A stretch of DNA of 48,167 nucleotides from Gemmatimonadaceae bacterium (GCA_025928335.1 JAICJQ010000008.1:1-48167); one strand, 5' to 3'. Shown: positions 29,976 through 39,395, counted from the stretch's first letter. Made by a program: numbers and translations. Notes: a model not told the origin generated them from the letters alone.

Positions 29976-32393
29976 ATGCCGAACGCATTACAATTTTCCG
30001 CTGAGGCCCGGCCGGCGCCACCACCCGCGCCGTCGACGTCGCTGATCGGACGCCAGGCCGATCTGACCGCGATCTCCGACCGGCTGGTCCGTCCCGACGT
30101 GCGGCTCTTGACGTTGACGGGCCTCCCGGGGGTCGGCAAGACGCGCCTCGCCATCGAGGCGGCCAGGGAAACGGCGCGTGCCGAGGCGATCGACGTCTTC
30201 TTCGTCGCGCTCGCCGAGCGAACGTCGGCGGAGACGGCAGCGATTGGAATCCTTCAGGCTCTCGAGCTGCCGGTGGAAGGTGGTCGCCGTGGGCTGCGCA
30301 ATTTTCTCCGCTCGCGTCGCTGCCTGCTCGTCCTCGACAACGTCGAACAAATCCGCGACGTCGGCTCGCTCGTCGCCGAGCTGCTCGCGTGGGCGGCGGA
30401 CGTGAAGGTGCTCGTCACCAGTCGCGTCGCATTGCGCATCTCCGGGGAGCACGAGTTTCAGGTTGCGCCTCTCCAAGTTCCGAACGAGTCGTCGGTCTCG
30501 GCAGTCACCGTCATCGAGAACCCGTCGGCTGAGCTCTTTGCTGCTCGAGCGCGCGCCGTCGTGCCATCGTTCGAGATCACGAACGACAACGCGGCAACCG
30601 TATCAAAGGTCTGCCGCCGTCTCGAGGGAATCCCGCTCGCCATCGAGCTCGCGGCGGCGCGAATCAAGTATTTTGATCTTGCGACGCTGCTCGGGCGGCT
30701 CGAGGATCGCATGGCGACGCTGCGCGGCGGCGCCCGCGACTTACCTCCTCGCCAACAAACCCTCGCCGCGGCCATCGCGTGGAGTTACGAACTTCTTCCG
30801 CCGGAGCAGCGACGCTTTTTCGCGGCGTTGTCCGTGTTCGCCGGCGGCTGGACGTCCGAAGCCGCGGATGCGGTGTGCGGCGAGGGCAGACCGGACTCGT
30901 TCGAGACGCTCGCCGCGCTCGTCGATCACAGCCTCGTCCAGCGCGCTGCGGGTGAACGGTTCAAGATGCTCGAGACGCTGCGTGATTACGCACGATTGCA
31001 GCTCGAGTCCAATGCCGAGGTCCGTGCCGACGCCGCTCGACTCCACGCATGCTATTTCCTCGACGTTGCGCGGCGGGCGGGCAATGCCCTGCGCGGAGGT
31101 GATACCGCCGCGGCGCTCGCCCAGCTCGATGCGGACGCCGACAACCTTCGAGCGGTGCTCGCCTGGGCGCACGACACAGGCGAGGCCGAGTTGGCGGTCG
31201 GCGTGTGCGCATCGCTCGGGGATTACTGGCGGCTTCGCGGAACGTTGACCGAAGGCCGCGCGTCGATTGAACGCGCCCTCGCACTGTCCGATGCGCCGCG
31301 CGTGGACCGTGCGCGCAGCCTATTGATCGCCGGCGCGCTGGCGCGGCTGGCGAGTGATCTGTCCTCCGCTCGCGACTTCCTCGATCGAGCGATTGCGCTG
31401 GCCGACGGTCTCGGCGAACCGCGCATCAAATGCGAGGCGCTCGGCGAGCTCGGTCTCACACTCGTGTCGCTCGGCGAGCTCGATCCCGCGAAGGATGCAT
31501 TGCAACTCGCCTCACGTCTGAGTCAGTCTGTTGGGACGTGGGAGCAGTTGCTCGCGCTGCATGCCCGCGCCCGGCTCGCGGTGGCTCGCGGTGATCTCAA
31601 GGAAGCCAAACGACTTCGAAGCGAAGCGGTCAACCTTGCCGTTGCCTCGGGCGATCGCGAGTGGGAAGCGCGTGCCCGAGTCGGACTCGGTGACCTCGCG
31701 CGGCAGCAGAGAGACTATCTCGCCGCGCGAAATGAGCTCGAGCGAGCGATAGCGATCTATCGAAACATGAGGAATTCCGTCCACCTCGCGTTGGGTCTGC
31801 GGAAACTGGGTCACGCCGCCCTGCATCTTGGCGACGTCGTCGGCGCGGACGCCGCGTTGGTCGAAAGCCTCAGCCTCTTCAAGCGCGTCGAGCAGCGCGC
31901 GGGAATGTCGGCGTGCGCTGTCGGTTTGGCCTGTGTACTCAGCGCACGCGGCGATGCCGTCGGCGCAGCTCGTTTTCTCGGTGCCTCGGGAATGATCGGC
32001 GTCGATGATTCCGGCCTCCTTCAGCCGGCCGATCTGCGAGATCGTGATGAGGCGCTCGCGCGCTGTCGCACACGTCTCGGGGACTCGGCCCTGCGAGAAG
32101 CGATCGACCAGGGGCGCGTGACGCCGTTCGACGAATTGTTCCAGGCCAGGAATTCACCAAGCTCCGTCACTGCCGCCAGCAGCACGGAGACCCCGCTTCA
32201 TGCTTCGCTCACTGCTCGCGAGCTCGATGTCCTGCGTTTCCTGCCCCAAGGGCTCACCTACGCGGAGATCGGCGAGGCGTTGTTCATTAGTGCGAGAACA
32301 GTCGACGCCCACCTGCGCGCGATCTATGTGAAGCTCAACGTCCGATCGCGACACGAGGCCGCCGGGTATGCGCTTCAACACGGCTTGGCATGA
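29976..32393 (+). CDS. STAND-type ATPase transcriptional regulator with LuxR DNA-binding domain
   Basis: 805 residues. The NB-ARC-like ATPase has Walker A GLPGVGKT (49-56), Walker B-like CLLVLDN, VLVTSR and the GIPLAIELAAARI segment, about 25-330. A long TPR-like helical part (about 370-700) follows, with repeats such as ARDFLDRAIALADGLGE and ARNELERAIAIYRNM. The C-terminal LuxR helix-turn-helix (about 742-805) is LTARELDVLRFLPQGLTYAEIGEALFISARTVDAHL. Such proteins bind a ligand through the helical part and activate transcription upon nucleotide exchange. Target genes are unknown; the divergent ECF42/DGPF unit and the cupin gene downstream are candidates by position. Confidence 0.93.
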   Translation: MPNALQFSAEARPAPPPAPSTSLIGRQADLTAISDRLVRPDVRLLTLTGLPGVGKTRLAIEAARETARAEAIDVFFVALAERTSAETAAIGILQALELPVEGGRRGLRNFLRSRRCLLVLDNVEQIRDVGSLVAELLAWAADVKVLVTSRVALRISGEHEFQVAPLQVPNESSVSAVTVIENPSAELFAARARAVVPSFEITNDNAATVSKVCRRLEGIPLAIELAAARIKYFDLATLLGRLEDRMATLRGGARDLPPRQQTLAAAIAWSYELLPPEQRRFFAALSVFAGGWTSEAADAVCGEGRPDSFETLAALVDHSLVQRAAGERFKMLETLRDYARLQLESNAEVRADAARLHACYFLDVARRAGNALRGGDTAAALAQLDADADNLRAVLAWAHDTGEAELAVGVCASLGDYWRLRGTLTEGRASIERALALSDAPRVDRARSLLIAGALARLASDLSSARDFLDRAIALADGLGEPRIKCEALGELGLTLVSLGELDPAKDALQLASRLSQSVGTWEQLLALHARARLAVARGDLKEAKRLRSEAVNLAVASGDREWEARARVGLGDLARQQRDYLAARNELERAIAIYRNMRNSVHLALGLRKLGHAALHLGDVVGADAALVESLSLFKRVEQRAGMSACAVGLACVLSARGDAVGAARFLGASGMIGVDDSGLLQPADLRDRDEALARCRTRLGDSALREAIDQGRVTPFDELFQARNSPSSVTAASSTETPLHASLTARELDVLRFLPQGLTYAEIGEALFISARTVDAHLRAIYVKLNVRSRHEAAGYALQHGLA

Positions 32394-32502
32394 CCTCGGG
32401 GACGGCCATCGGGAAGTCTCCCGATTCGCCCCCGTCTTGATCGAAATATCCTCCCGTCGCGGCCAACAGGTGTCCGCGACACATCCGATCAATGGAGGAA
32501 GG

Positions 32503-32961
32503 ATGCAGGAATCAACGACTACCGGTACACCAACCGTCGTTCAAGCGGGGGACGGGCGAGTCCTGAAGGCGTTCGGCAATGAGATCCTCTTCAAGTTGAC
32601 GCGGGCTCAGACGGCTGGTCCCCTCACGCTTGGCTTGGCGCTGGTGCCTCCCGGAAGCGGTCCGCCTCCGCATCGGGAACCGGGCGACGAGATCTTCATC
32701 ATCGTCGAGGGTCGGTACCAGTTCACGATCGAGGGCGAGCGGACCGAAGTCGGCCCGGGCGGTGTCGTCTTCGTTCCAGCAACCTGCGTTCATTCGTTCA
32801 AGAACGTCGGCGATGCGGTCGGCCGGCATTGGACGTTCAATATGTCGGGAGATTTCGATCAACTGTTCGAGAAGAGCGCGGCTGTGTTCGCCCAGCCCGG
32901 GCCACCGGATCGGGCGCGATTGCTCGAGATCGCACGGGAGTACGGGGCGGAGTTCGTTTAG
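32503..32961 (+). CDS. Cupin-domain protein
   Basis: 152 residues from the ATG at 32503, directly after GGAGGAAGG; an upstream reading to 32368 overlaps the regulator gene and has no such site. One cupin barrel is seen: PPPHREPGDEIFIIVEGRYQFTIEG contains a His and Glu in the motif-1 positions, and GGVVFVPATCVHSFKNVGD carries the motif-2 histidine. A metal site is likely, though the first motif has one His less than the classic form. A C-terminal segment (about 125-152, FAQPGPPDRARLLEIAREYGAEF) is shared by quercetinase-like cupins. Function is not assigned. It follows the STAND regulator by about 110 bp. Confidence 0.88.
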   Translation: MQESTTTGTPTVVQAGDGRVLKAFGNEILFKLTRAQTAGPLTLGLALVPPGSGPPPHREPGDEIFIIVEGRYQFTIEGERTEVGPGGVVFVPATCVHSFKNVGDAVGRHWTFNMSGDFDQLFEKSAAVFAQPGPPDRARLLEIAREYGAEFV

Positions 32962-33001
32962 TCGTCTCCGGAGGGATCGACGCGGCGGTGGCGCGACGGG
33001 T

Positions 33002-33943
33002 TTAGCCGTTGGCCCGTACGACCGCCGCGTTGCGCTTCAGACCGCGCAACTTGGCTCGCTTGATCGGCGAACCTTTAAACGCACGCTGGAATTCCTCGTC
33101 CGTCATCGCCAGGATCTCATCAGCGAGGCGACGCGCATTCTTTCCGGCGATTGCGGTACGTTCGCGAAACGCCGGCTCGGCGAGCGTTCGGCTGAAGCTG
33201 ATATTCCAGGGACACACCTCCTGGCAGATGTCACAGCCATACAGCCGCTCTCCGACGAGCGGCTTGAGCGCATCGTCGATCTCGCCCTTCAACTCGATCG
33301 TGAGATACGAGATGCATCGAGTCGCATCGAGCACGCGCGCGTCGCGGAACGCGTCCGTCGGACACGCCTCGAGGCAACGTCGGCACGTGCCGCATCGGTC
33401 CGCTTCGAACGGCGCGTCGGGCGCGAGCTCGAGATCGAGCAACAACTCCCCGAGAAAGAAGAAGGAGCCGATGCGTGGGTTGATGAGCATTGTGTTCTTG
33501 CCGAACCAACCGAGGCCGGCGCGCCGAGCGAGATCGCGCTCGAGAATCGGGCCGGTATCCACATACGCCTTACCGGCAACCTCGCGTCCAACGATACGGT
33601 CGACGTACCGATGCAGCTCGCGCAATCGAGACTCCATCAGGTCGTGGTAGTCGTCTCCACGCGCGTAGCGCGCAACTGGCCCCGGCGGCTCGCGCCCACC
33701 GTAATCCAGCGCGACGACAATCGCCGACTTCGCTCCGGGAACAGGGCGCCTCGAGTCGGCGCGCTTCTCGGCGCCGCGGGCGAGATATGCCATGTCACCC
33801 GCGTAACCGGAAGCCAACCAACCCTCGAATTCGGCCGCGGTTTCGACCGGGCCGAGCGGCGCGATTCCCACGAGGTCAAAGCCCAAACCGAAGGCCTGGG
33901 CCTTGATCAGCTGCTCGACCGTTCGACCTTCTGGCGCGATCAC
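33002..33943 (-). CDS. queG: Epoxyqueuosine reductase QueG (short form)
   Basis: 313 residues. The start is the GTG at 33943, which overlaps the previous stop as GTGA; a TTG at 33961 is less likely. QueG is a cobalamin and 2x[4Fe-4S] enzyme that makes the last step of queuosine in tRNA. The cobalamin-domain Asp is D129 (AYVDTGP), followed by GLGWFGKNTMLI. Cluster cysteines are C184, C187, C190 and C194 (CGTCRRCLEACP), and C237, C240 and C244 (GCDICQEVCPWN) with C210. The E. coli protein is about 379 residues; the C-terminal HEAT-like tRNA-binding part is missing or very short here, as in several bacterial forms. Confidence 0.95.
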   Translation of the reverse strand: MIAPEGRTVEQLIKAQAFGLGFDLVGIAPLGPVETAAEFEGWLASGYAGDMAYLARGAEKRADSRRPVPGAKSAIVVALDYGGREPPGPVARYARGDDYHDLMESRLRELHRYVDRIVGREVAGKAYVDTGPILERDLARRAGLGWFGKNTMLINPRIGSFFFLGELLLDLELAPDAPFEADRCGTCRRCLEACPTDAFRDARVLDATRCISYLTIELKGEIDDALKPLVGERLYGCDICQEVCPWNISFSRTLAEPAFRERTAIAGKNARRLADEILAMTDEEFQRAFKGSPIKRAKLRGLKRNAAVVRANG

Positions 33944-34212
33944 GGATCGCGGACCGCCCAACGCGCGTACCGCACGACGTCATCCGCCGAAGGTACGAGG
34001 TATTCATCGCCGTACGCCGTGTACAGCCGCCACCGCATGTACTCGCGATCGGGCATCGGCAGGAAAGGGAACCGACGGTACCAATCGCGGGAGCGGAATC
34101 GCCAACCGACGCGTACCAGTGCGATCGCCGTGCGCGGATTGCGCACCGCACGCCACGTCAGCGCGCCGACGAGCTTCGTCCAACTTCCCGCGGGCTTGCC
34201 CGAGCCGTTCAT
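33940..34212 (-). CDS. Conserved-looking 90-residue protein, unknown function
   Basis: 90 residues from the ATG at 34212. It is rich in Arg, Trp and Tyr: a basic N-terminal half (WTKLVGALTWRAVRNPRTAIALVRVGWRFRSRDWYRRFPFLP) and a C-terminal half with PDREYMRWRLYTAYGDEYLVPSADDVVRYARW. No signal peptide, Cys pair or catalytic motif is seen. It sits 14 bp after the phosphodiesterase gene and overlaps queG by 4 bp, so it is translated as part of that operon. The position suggests a conserved partner of one of these, but no function can be given. Confidence 0.8.
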   Translation of the reverse strand: MNGSGKPAGSWTKLVGALTWRAVRNPRTAIALVRVGWRFRSRDWYRRFPFLPMPDREYMRWRLYTAYGDEYLVPSADDVVRYARWAVRDP

Positions 34213-34226
34213 AACGTGAAGGCTAG

Positions 34227-35624
34227 CTAGAGAAACGACTCGCCGTCCAAGCCGTCCGGAACCGGAAGACCGAGCGACGTGAGCGCACTCGGCATCACAT
34301 CGACGGTGCGTCGTGGCTCCCGCTTCACGGGCTGGTTCACGAGCAACGGAACGAGCATGTGCTCGCGGTGCAAGGCGCCGTGCGAGCTGATATGCGGAAT
34401 GGGTTCGTAGCGCGCCCGAAAATCCCAATCGCGCGCTGCGGAGAGAATGATCTCACCCGAGCGAGGAGCCGTCGCGAGGTTGACGATCTGGACGATGCCG
34501 TCCGGATAGTCCGATTCCAGCGTCGCACCGTAGGCAGCATTCATCGACGCGCAACTGATATCGGTGAGGAGGCCGAGCGGATCGCCGGATTCGCGGCGAT
34601 AGTGATAACCGCGGTCGTCGTGCCAGATGCGCGCGGCGCCGCGCTGTCGAGCGTACACCACCGCTGCGGCGTCCACAGGCGTGATCAACAGGTCGACCGA
34701 CGGGCGCGCGAGAAGCATCTCGATGAGAGCACCAACGCGTCCGTCGCCCGCGGCCGGCCTCGATCGCGCCGGTACTTCGAGATAGAGATGAGCCATCGCG
34801 TTGCCGCTCACCATCACGGCGACCTCCGGCGCGATGTTGTACACCCAGGGATGCGACATCGTGCGCATGCCCGCCGCCTCGATCAGCGCGGCGAGATCCT
34901 CGTGGTGCACGACAGGCGAATGGCCGTGGTCGCTCACGATCCAAAGCGACATCGCCTTCCAACGCCCGTCCTGTTCGGCATCATCGCGAATTCTCGCCGC
35001 GGTGTTGTCGACGATCCGCAGGGCGTCGAGCACCATCGCCGATGCATGCCCGCGCGCATGCGAGACCTTGTCCACGCCCGTGAGCGCGGCGAAGGTGAAG
35101 GCCGGGCGATCCTTTCGAATGCGCTCCACGATTTGGTCTGCCACATCGCGATCGATGTCGAGCCAGCCGGCCACGTTGCCGCGAAAGTGCGTGGTCGCGG
35201 CGCGAAAGGCCGATCGCGCCGTGATTGCGCCGATGCGCCGCCCTTTGTCCAACCCGCGGCTGATCACGCTCAGCGCGGCCAGGCTCTCATCGCACAGCTC
35301 GAAGATCGTCGGAGCGTCCGGATCCAAGTCACGATCCACCGCCGACATTTGATAGCCGACATAGCTCCGCGTGTAATCCGGGAAACGACATGCCGTTCGC
35401 GCGCGATCGAACCAGCGCAGGCCGGGCAGCCCAACGGGTCCCGGAAAGCGGCCCATCAAAAACGGCGTGTACGCCGGCCCGGTCACCGAGGGAAAGCACG
35501 ACGTCACGACGTGGAGCCCTCCCTCATCGCGGAGACGCGCGAGCGCGGGGAGCTCTCCACGTTGCAGCGCGACGTCGAGTGAATCCGGACGCGCGCCGTC
35601 GGCCAGCAGAATGACGACGGACAA
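34227..35624 (-). CDS. Alkaline phosphatase-fold phosphodiesterase/nucleotide pyrophosphatase-like protein
   Basis: 465 residues from a TTG start at 35624, the first in-frame codon after a stop. The alkaline-phosphatase-superfamily metal site is visible: D9 (ADGARPDS), the nucleophile region CFPSVTGPAYTPF (Thr48), GVDKVSHARGH, SDHGHSP and the C-terminal histidine in PHISSHGALH. The order fits type I phosphodiesterase/nucleotide pyrophosphatases and related phosphonoacetate hydrolases. No signal peptide is seen, so it is probably cytoplasmic. Substrate unknown. It is the first gene of an operon with the 90-residue protein and queG and is divergent from the LOG gene. Confidence 0.88.
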   Translation of the reverse strand: MSVVILLADGARPDSLDVALQRGELPALARLRDEGGLHVVTSCFPSVTGPAYTPFLMGRFPGPVGLPGLRWFDRARTACRFPDYTRSYVGYQMSAVDRDLDPDAPTIFELCDESLAALSVISRGLDKGRRIGAITARSAFRAATTHFRGNVAGWLDIDRDVADQIVERIRKDRPAFTFAALTGVDKVSHARGHASAMVLDALRIVDNTAARIRDDAEQDGRWKAMSLWIVSDHGHSPVVHHEDLAALIEAAGMRTMSHPWVYNIAPEVAVMVSGNAMAHLYLEVPARSRPAAGDGRVGALIEMLLARPSVDLLITPVDAAAVVYARQRGAARIWHDDRGYHYRRESGDPLGLLTDISCASMNAAYGATLESDYPDGIVQIVNLATAPRSGEIILSAARDWDFRARYEPIPHISSHGALHREHMLVPLLVNQPVKREPRRTVDVMPSALTSLGLPVPDGLDGESFL

Positions 35625-35698
35625 TGATCAGCAGCGTGATGGTTGAAATGGCAAGCTCGCCTCTGTGCGCACCAGGCTCAACCCCGTAAACTCTACGC

Positions 35699-36616
35699 AT
35701 GGCACAGCGAGAGAAGCGCGCAGGGAAGCAAAAGGTCGCGCGAACGGCTAGTGGAAAGAAAGCGAGCCCCGAAGTCCTCGCCGAGGCGTCGGCGACGGCG
35801 CGCGAGGGCACGCGGGAGCGAACGGAGGAAGGCCACCGGATGGCGGGCCGTACGCCGCCCTCCGAGAAGTCACCGGCGCGCTCGTCGGGCGCCGTTCGCG
35901 TCGTCGATGATTCGATCCGCTCGTACGCGCCGATCACCGAAGACGAGAAGCTTCTGCAGGCGGGGAGCGACCGCGAGGACTTCACGCGCACCGATCCGTG
36001 GCGCGTCATGCGCATCATGGGCGAATTCATCGAGGGGTTCGACAACCTCGCTCACGTGCGCCGGGGGGTCAGCATCTTCGGTTCGGCGCGGACGCACCCC
36101 GATGATCCGCAGTATCAGGCGGCGCAGGAAGTTTCGCGGATCCTCGCCGAGGCGGGCTTCGCGATCATCACCGGCGCCGGACCCGGGATCATGGAAGCCG
36201 CGAACAAGGGGGCGAAGCTCGGCGGCGGCGCGTCGATCGGTTGTAACATCGAGCTGCCGTTCGAGCAGGGCGCGAACCCCTACGTCGATACGCTGATCAA
36301 TTTTCGCTACTTCTTCGTGCGAAAGACGATGTTCGTCAAGTATTCGAACGCCTTCATCATCTTCCCGGGCGGTTTCGGCACGCTCGATGAAGCGTTCGAG
36401 GCGCTCACGCTCATTCAGACGGGCAAGATCTACCAATTTCCGGTCATCATGTTCGGACGACATTACTGGGCTGGCTTGATTCGCTGGATTCAGTCGCGCG
36501 TGCTCGGCGAGTCGAAGATCTCGCCGGGGGATCCGGATCTCATTCTGCTCACCGACGATCCACAGGAAGCGGCGCACGCCGTGATTCAGGCATGGGAGGC
36601 GCAGAATGCCCGCTAA
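35699..36616 (+). CDS. LOG-family (TIGR00730-like) nucleotide phosphoribohydrolase
   Basis: 305 residues. A basic, disordered N-terminus (about 1-65) precedes a Rossmann-like domain. The LOG motif PGGFGTLDE is at 223-231, and the other core pieces are [15 protein letters not shown] (125-139) and [16 protein letters not shown] (157-172). LOG enzymes release ribose-5-phosphate from nucleoside monophosphates; plant members activate cytokinins, while many bacterial ones act in nucleotide salvage (PpnN group). The 3' end overlaps the deoxyhypusine-synthase-like gene by 11 bp (ATGCCCGCTAA), so the two proteins are probably made together. Confidence 0.92.
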   Translation: MAQREKRAGKQKVARTASGKKASPEVLAEASATAREGTRERTEEGHRMAGRTPPSEKSPARSSGAVRVVDDSIRSYAPITEDEKLLQAGSDREDFTRTDPWRVMRIMGEFIEGFDNLAHVRRGVSIFGSARTHPDDPQYQAAQEVSRILAEAGFAIITGAGPGIMEAANKGAKLGGGASIGCNIELPFEQGANPYVDTLINFRYFFVRKTMFVKYSNAFIIFPGGFGTLDEAFEALTLIQTGKIYQFPVIMFGRHYWAGLIRWIQSRVLGESKISPGDPDLILLTDDPQEAAHAVIQAWEAQNAR

Positions 36617-37838
36617 GCGCCCAAGTGCCGCCGGGCCGAAGGGCGAGCAGAAGCGCGCGGCGGAGGAGCGTGAGCGCGCCGGCGCGCGCCACACGTCGCA
36701 CGAGCGCAGCAAGTTTCTGCGCGGCGAACGAATCGAGCCGACACCGATCAACGGCACCGAGACGACCGCCGATCTGATCGACAACGCGTTCCTCGCCTAC
36801 AACGCGGCTCGGCTGCGCGAGGCCTGCCAGCTCTTCACGCGGAAGATGCTCGAGAAGGATGTCACCATCGGTATGACGCTCACGGGCGCCCTCACGCCGG
36901 CGGGACTGGGGATGGCCGCGATCATTCCGCTCATCGAGAGCGGATTCGTCGACTGGATCATCTCGACCGGCGCGAATCTGTACCACGACACGCACTTCGG
37001 TCTCGGGCTCGCGATGCACCGCGGCAACGCGCAGGAGTCGGACGTGGTGCTGCGTGAGGAAGGGGTCGTCCGCATCTACGACATCTTCTTCGACTATGAC
37101 GTGCTGTTGTCGACCGATGCCTTCTTCCGCACGATCATCCAGGGTCCGGATTTTCAGCACCCGATGTCGAGCGCCGAGTTCCACTATTTGTGCGGCAAGT
37201 ACGTCCGCGAGCGCGAGAAGGCGCTGGGCATCGGACAGAAGTCGCTGCTCTCCGCGGCGTACAGCGCTGGCGTGCCGATCTACACATCGTCGCCGGGCGA
37301 TTCGTCGATCGGCATGAACGTCGCCGCCCTCGCGCTCGAAGGGAACAAGTGCATGATCGATCCGAATCTGGATGTCAACGAGACGGCGTCGATTGTCCTC
37401 ACCGCGAAACGTGGCGGCGGGAAGTCGGGGGTGCTGATTTGCGGCGGAGGGAGCCCGAAGAATTTCATGTTGCAGACCGAGCCACAGATTCAGGAAGTGC
37501 TCGGCATCGATGAAAAAGGCCACGACTATTTTCTGCAGATCACCGACGCCCGTCCCGACACGGGCGGGTTGTCGGGTGCGACGCCGGCGGAGGCGGTCAG
37601 TTGGGGGAAGATCGATCCCGATCGGCTGCCCGACGCAGTCGTCTGTTATCTCGACTCGACTGTCGCGCTTCCGCTGCTTACCGCCTATGCGCACGCGCGA
37701 CACAAGCGGCGCGAGTTGAGGCGGCTCTACGACCGGCGCGACCAGATGATGAAGCTCCTGCGCGACGAGTTCGCGCGCGCGGGGAACGAGCCGGTTGCCG
37801 CGTCGAAGACGGACGACAAATTGCCGATGCACCGGTAG
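36606..37838 (+). CDS. Deoxyhypusine synthase-like protein
   Basis: 410 residues. After a basic disordered leader (about 1-38) the DHS fold is clear: [39 protein letters not shown], then [32 protein letters not shown] and [17 protein letters not shown], where K335 corresponds to the lysine that forms the covalent imine in DHS. In eukaryotes and archaea DHS modifies eIF5A, which bacteria lack; some bacterial homologues make homospermidine or related polyamines. Polyamine synthesis is therefore the best guess (inference). It starts inside the end of the LOG gene and is followed directly by the octamer repeat array. Confidence 0.93.
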   Translation: MPAKRPSAAGPKGEQKRAAEERERAGARHTSHERSKFLRGERIEPTPINGTETTADLIDNAFLAYNAARLREACQLFTRKMLEKDVTIGMTLTGALTPAGLGMAAIIPLIESGFVDWIISTGANLYHDTHFGLGLAMHRGNAQESDVVLREEGVVRIYDIFFDYDVLLSTDAFFRTIIQGPDFQHPMSSAEFHYLCGKYVREREKALGIGQKSLLSAAYSAGVPIYTSSPGDSSIGMNVAALALEGNKCMIDPNLDVNETASIVLTAKRGGGKSGVLICGGGSPKNFMLQTEPQIQEVLGIDEKGHDYFLQITDARPDTGGLSGATPAEAVSWGKIDPDRLPDAVVCYLDSTVALPLLTAYAHARHKRRELRRLYDRRDQMMKLLRDEFARAGNEPVAASKTDDKLPMHR

Positions 37839-37910
37839 GCGACTCGGCGACTCGGCGACTCGGCGGCTCGGCGGCTCGGCGGCTCGGCGGCTCGGCGGCT
37901 CGGCGGCTCG
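37839..37910. repeat. Nine-copy octamer tandem repeat
   Basis: The array begins at the base after the DHS-like stop codon: three copies of GCGACTCG followed by six copies of GCGGCTCG, with no interruption. The same octamer appears at 5001-5016 and, inverted, at 5177-5208. The clean block change from A to G versions suggests slippage after a single substitution. Confidence 0.95.
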
Positions 37911-38007
37911 CCCGTCTTGCCTCTCCTGGGCCTGGACCTCCATAATCGCTAGCCGATGTGCAAGTCCGCCTCACCGGAGCGCGGAATAGGTCTACCCCGG
38001 AGGTCCC

Positions 38008-39339
38008 GTGCTGCGACGCGCATTCATCGTTCCGATCGTTTCTATCATGGGTCTCGCCTTGGCCGGCTGTGCGGATCGAGTCACCCCGACCGGGCCCAGG
38101 CCGAGCGCGTCGGCGAGCTTCGCTAACGTGCCTCCGGAGCCGATGACGAAGATTTTATTCAAAGAATACGTCGCGATGGGGTCGTCGATCGCCGCCGGAT
38201 TCATGTCCGGCGGAATCAATGACTCGACGCAAATGCTCGCGTATCCGGTCATTCTCGCCGATCGCGGCGGCGCAAAGAAGTTCGACGTTCCGCTTCTCGC
38301 GAAGCCCGGATGCCCGGCGCCGTGGATTGCTCCACTCACGCCCTCGGCGCCCTCCTGCGCCGGACGCGCAAACGATATCCTTCCACCCGACGCCAACAAC
38401 GTCGCGGTTCCCGGACTGCGGATCGCGGAAACCCTTTTGCCGCCGGCGAACGCCGCCAACGTCTATGCCTTGCTGCTGGGCGGCAGCTCCGAAGTCGACG
38501 CGATGGTGGCCGCGAAGCCGACGTTCGTCACGGTCGAGCTGGGCGACAACGACGTCTTCGAGGCCGCGCTCGCCGGGACCATCGGTCCCGTCGTTCCGAA
38601 CGGCGATAGCATTCTCACGCGGCTTGCCAGCTTCCAGTCGTCGTACGCGCAGATCGTCGCCGCCCTTACGAGCGTCCACCAGCTTCGCGGCGCCGCGCTG
38701 ATTGGAGTGATCGATCCGCTCTTCGGCTCGCCGGTCATTCAGCCGGGTGCGTACTTCTTTCTCGCCCGCGACGCCGCTGGAAATTTCCTCGGCAAGCCCG
38801 TGAACGCGAATTGCTCGCCAGTCACTCCCTTGGGGCAGCCCAATCCCCTTGCGACGAATCTCGTCTCCTTTCAGATCCTCCTCGACGCGAATGTGCCGCA
38901 GATCAACTGCGACCCGGCCGGCTTTCCGGTCGGTGATCCGCGCCGCGGCGCCTACCTGCTCGATCCCGCGGAGCAGCTCACGATCCACACCCGCGTTGCG
39001 CAGTACAACGCGACGATTGCCCAGCTGGCGGCGGCCAACGGCTGGGCGTACGTGGATCCGAACGTGATCATCGCGGCCGCGCTTGCGTCGCGCACGAACG
39101 GCCGCGCGGACCAACTTCGCAAGTGTCAGGATCTTCCCACGGCGACAACCGCGGCGGCGCTCCAAACGGCCGTGCTGAACACGTGCCCAGTGACCGGTCC
39201 GACCGCCGCGCCAAATTTCTTTGGCGCGCTCATTTCGTTCGACGGCGTTCACCCGTCGCCGCTGGGCCAGCGAATCCTTGCGAACACCATCGCCGCGGCC
39301 ATCAACGCGAAGTACGGAACGGCGCTCGCCACGTTCTAG
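38008..39339 (+). CDS. SGNH/GDSL-hydrolase lipoprotein
   Basis: 443 residues from a GTG start with GGAGG 5 nt upstream. The signal peptide ends in the lipobox LALAGC with Cys21. GDSL family blocks: block I YVAMGSSIAAG with nucleophile S60 (GSS in place of GDS), block III ELGDND and block V DGVHPSPLGQ with D412 and H415. It is therefore likely an active esterase or lipase attached to the envelope. The region between (about 230-390) is longer than in small GDSL enzymes and contains several Cys (for example NANCSPV, INCDPAG, LNTCPV) that could form disulfides. Terminated by the hairpin at 39364. Confidence 0.9.
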   Translation: MLRRAFIVPIVSIMGLALAGCADRVTPTGPRPSASASFANVPPEPMTKILFKEYVAMGSSIAAGFMSGGINDSTQMLAYPVILADRGGAKKFDVPLLAKPGCPAPWIAPLTPSAPSCAGRANDILPPDANNVAVPGLRIAETLLPPANAANVYALLLGGSSEVDAMVAAKPTFVTVELGDNDVFEAALAGTIGPVVPNGDSILTRLASFQSSYAQIVAALTSVHQLRGAALIGVIDPLFGSPVIQPGAYFFLARDAAGNFLGKPVNANCSPVTPLGQPNPLATNLVSFQILLDANVPQINCDPAGFPVGDPRRGAYLLDPAEQLTIHTRVAQYNATIAQLAAANGWAYVDPNVIIAAALASRTNGRADQLRKCQDLPTATTAAALQTAVLNTCPVTGPTAAPNFFGALISFDGVHPSPLGQRILANTIAAAINAKYGTALATF

Positions 39340-39363
39340 TCATTGACGTCGGCGAACGTAAAT

Positions 39364-39395
39364 GGGCTGGCCCTCGCCGAGAGGCCAGCCCTTTT
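39364..39395 (+). terminator. Intrinsic terminator after the SGNH lipoprotein gene
   Basis: Stem GGGCTGGCC (39364-39372) and GGCCAGCCC (39383-39391), 10-nt loop, then TTTT. It lies 25 bp after the stop codon and before the convergent lipoprotein gene ending at 39409. Confidence 0.88.

Noticed and set aside
37839-37910. CRISPR array
   Set aside because: Units are 8 bp with no spacers and no cas genes nearby; it is a simple tandem repeat.
36549-37943. 464-residue minus-strand frame opposite the DHS-like gene, ending in AEPPSRR repeats
   Set aside because: Shadow of the DHS-like gene; the repeat peptide comes from the octamer array and would be made in any frame.
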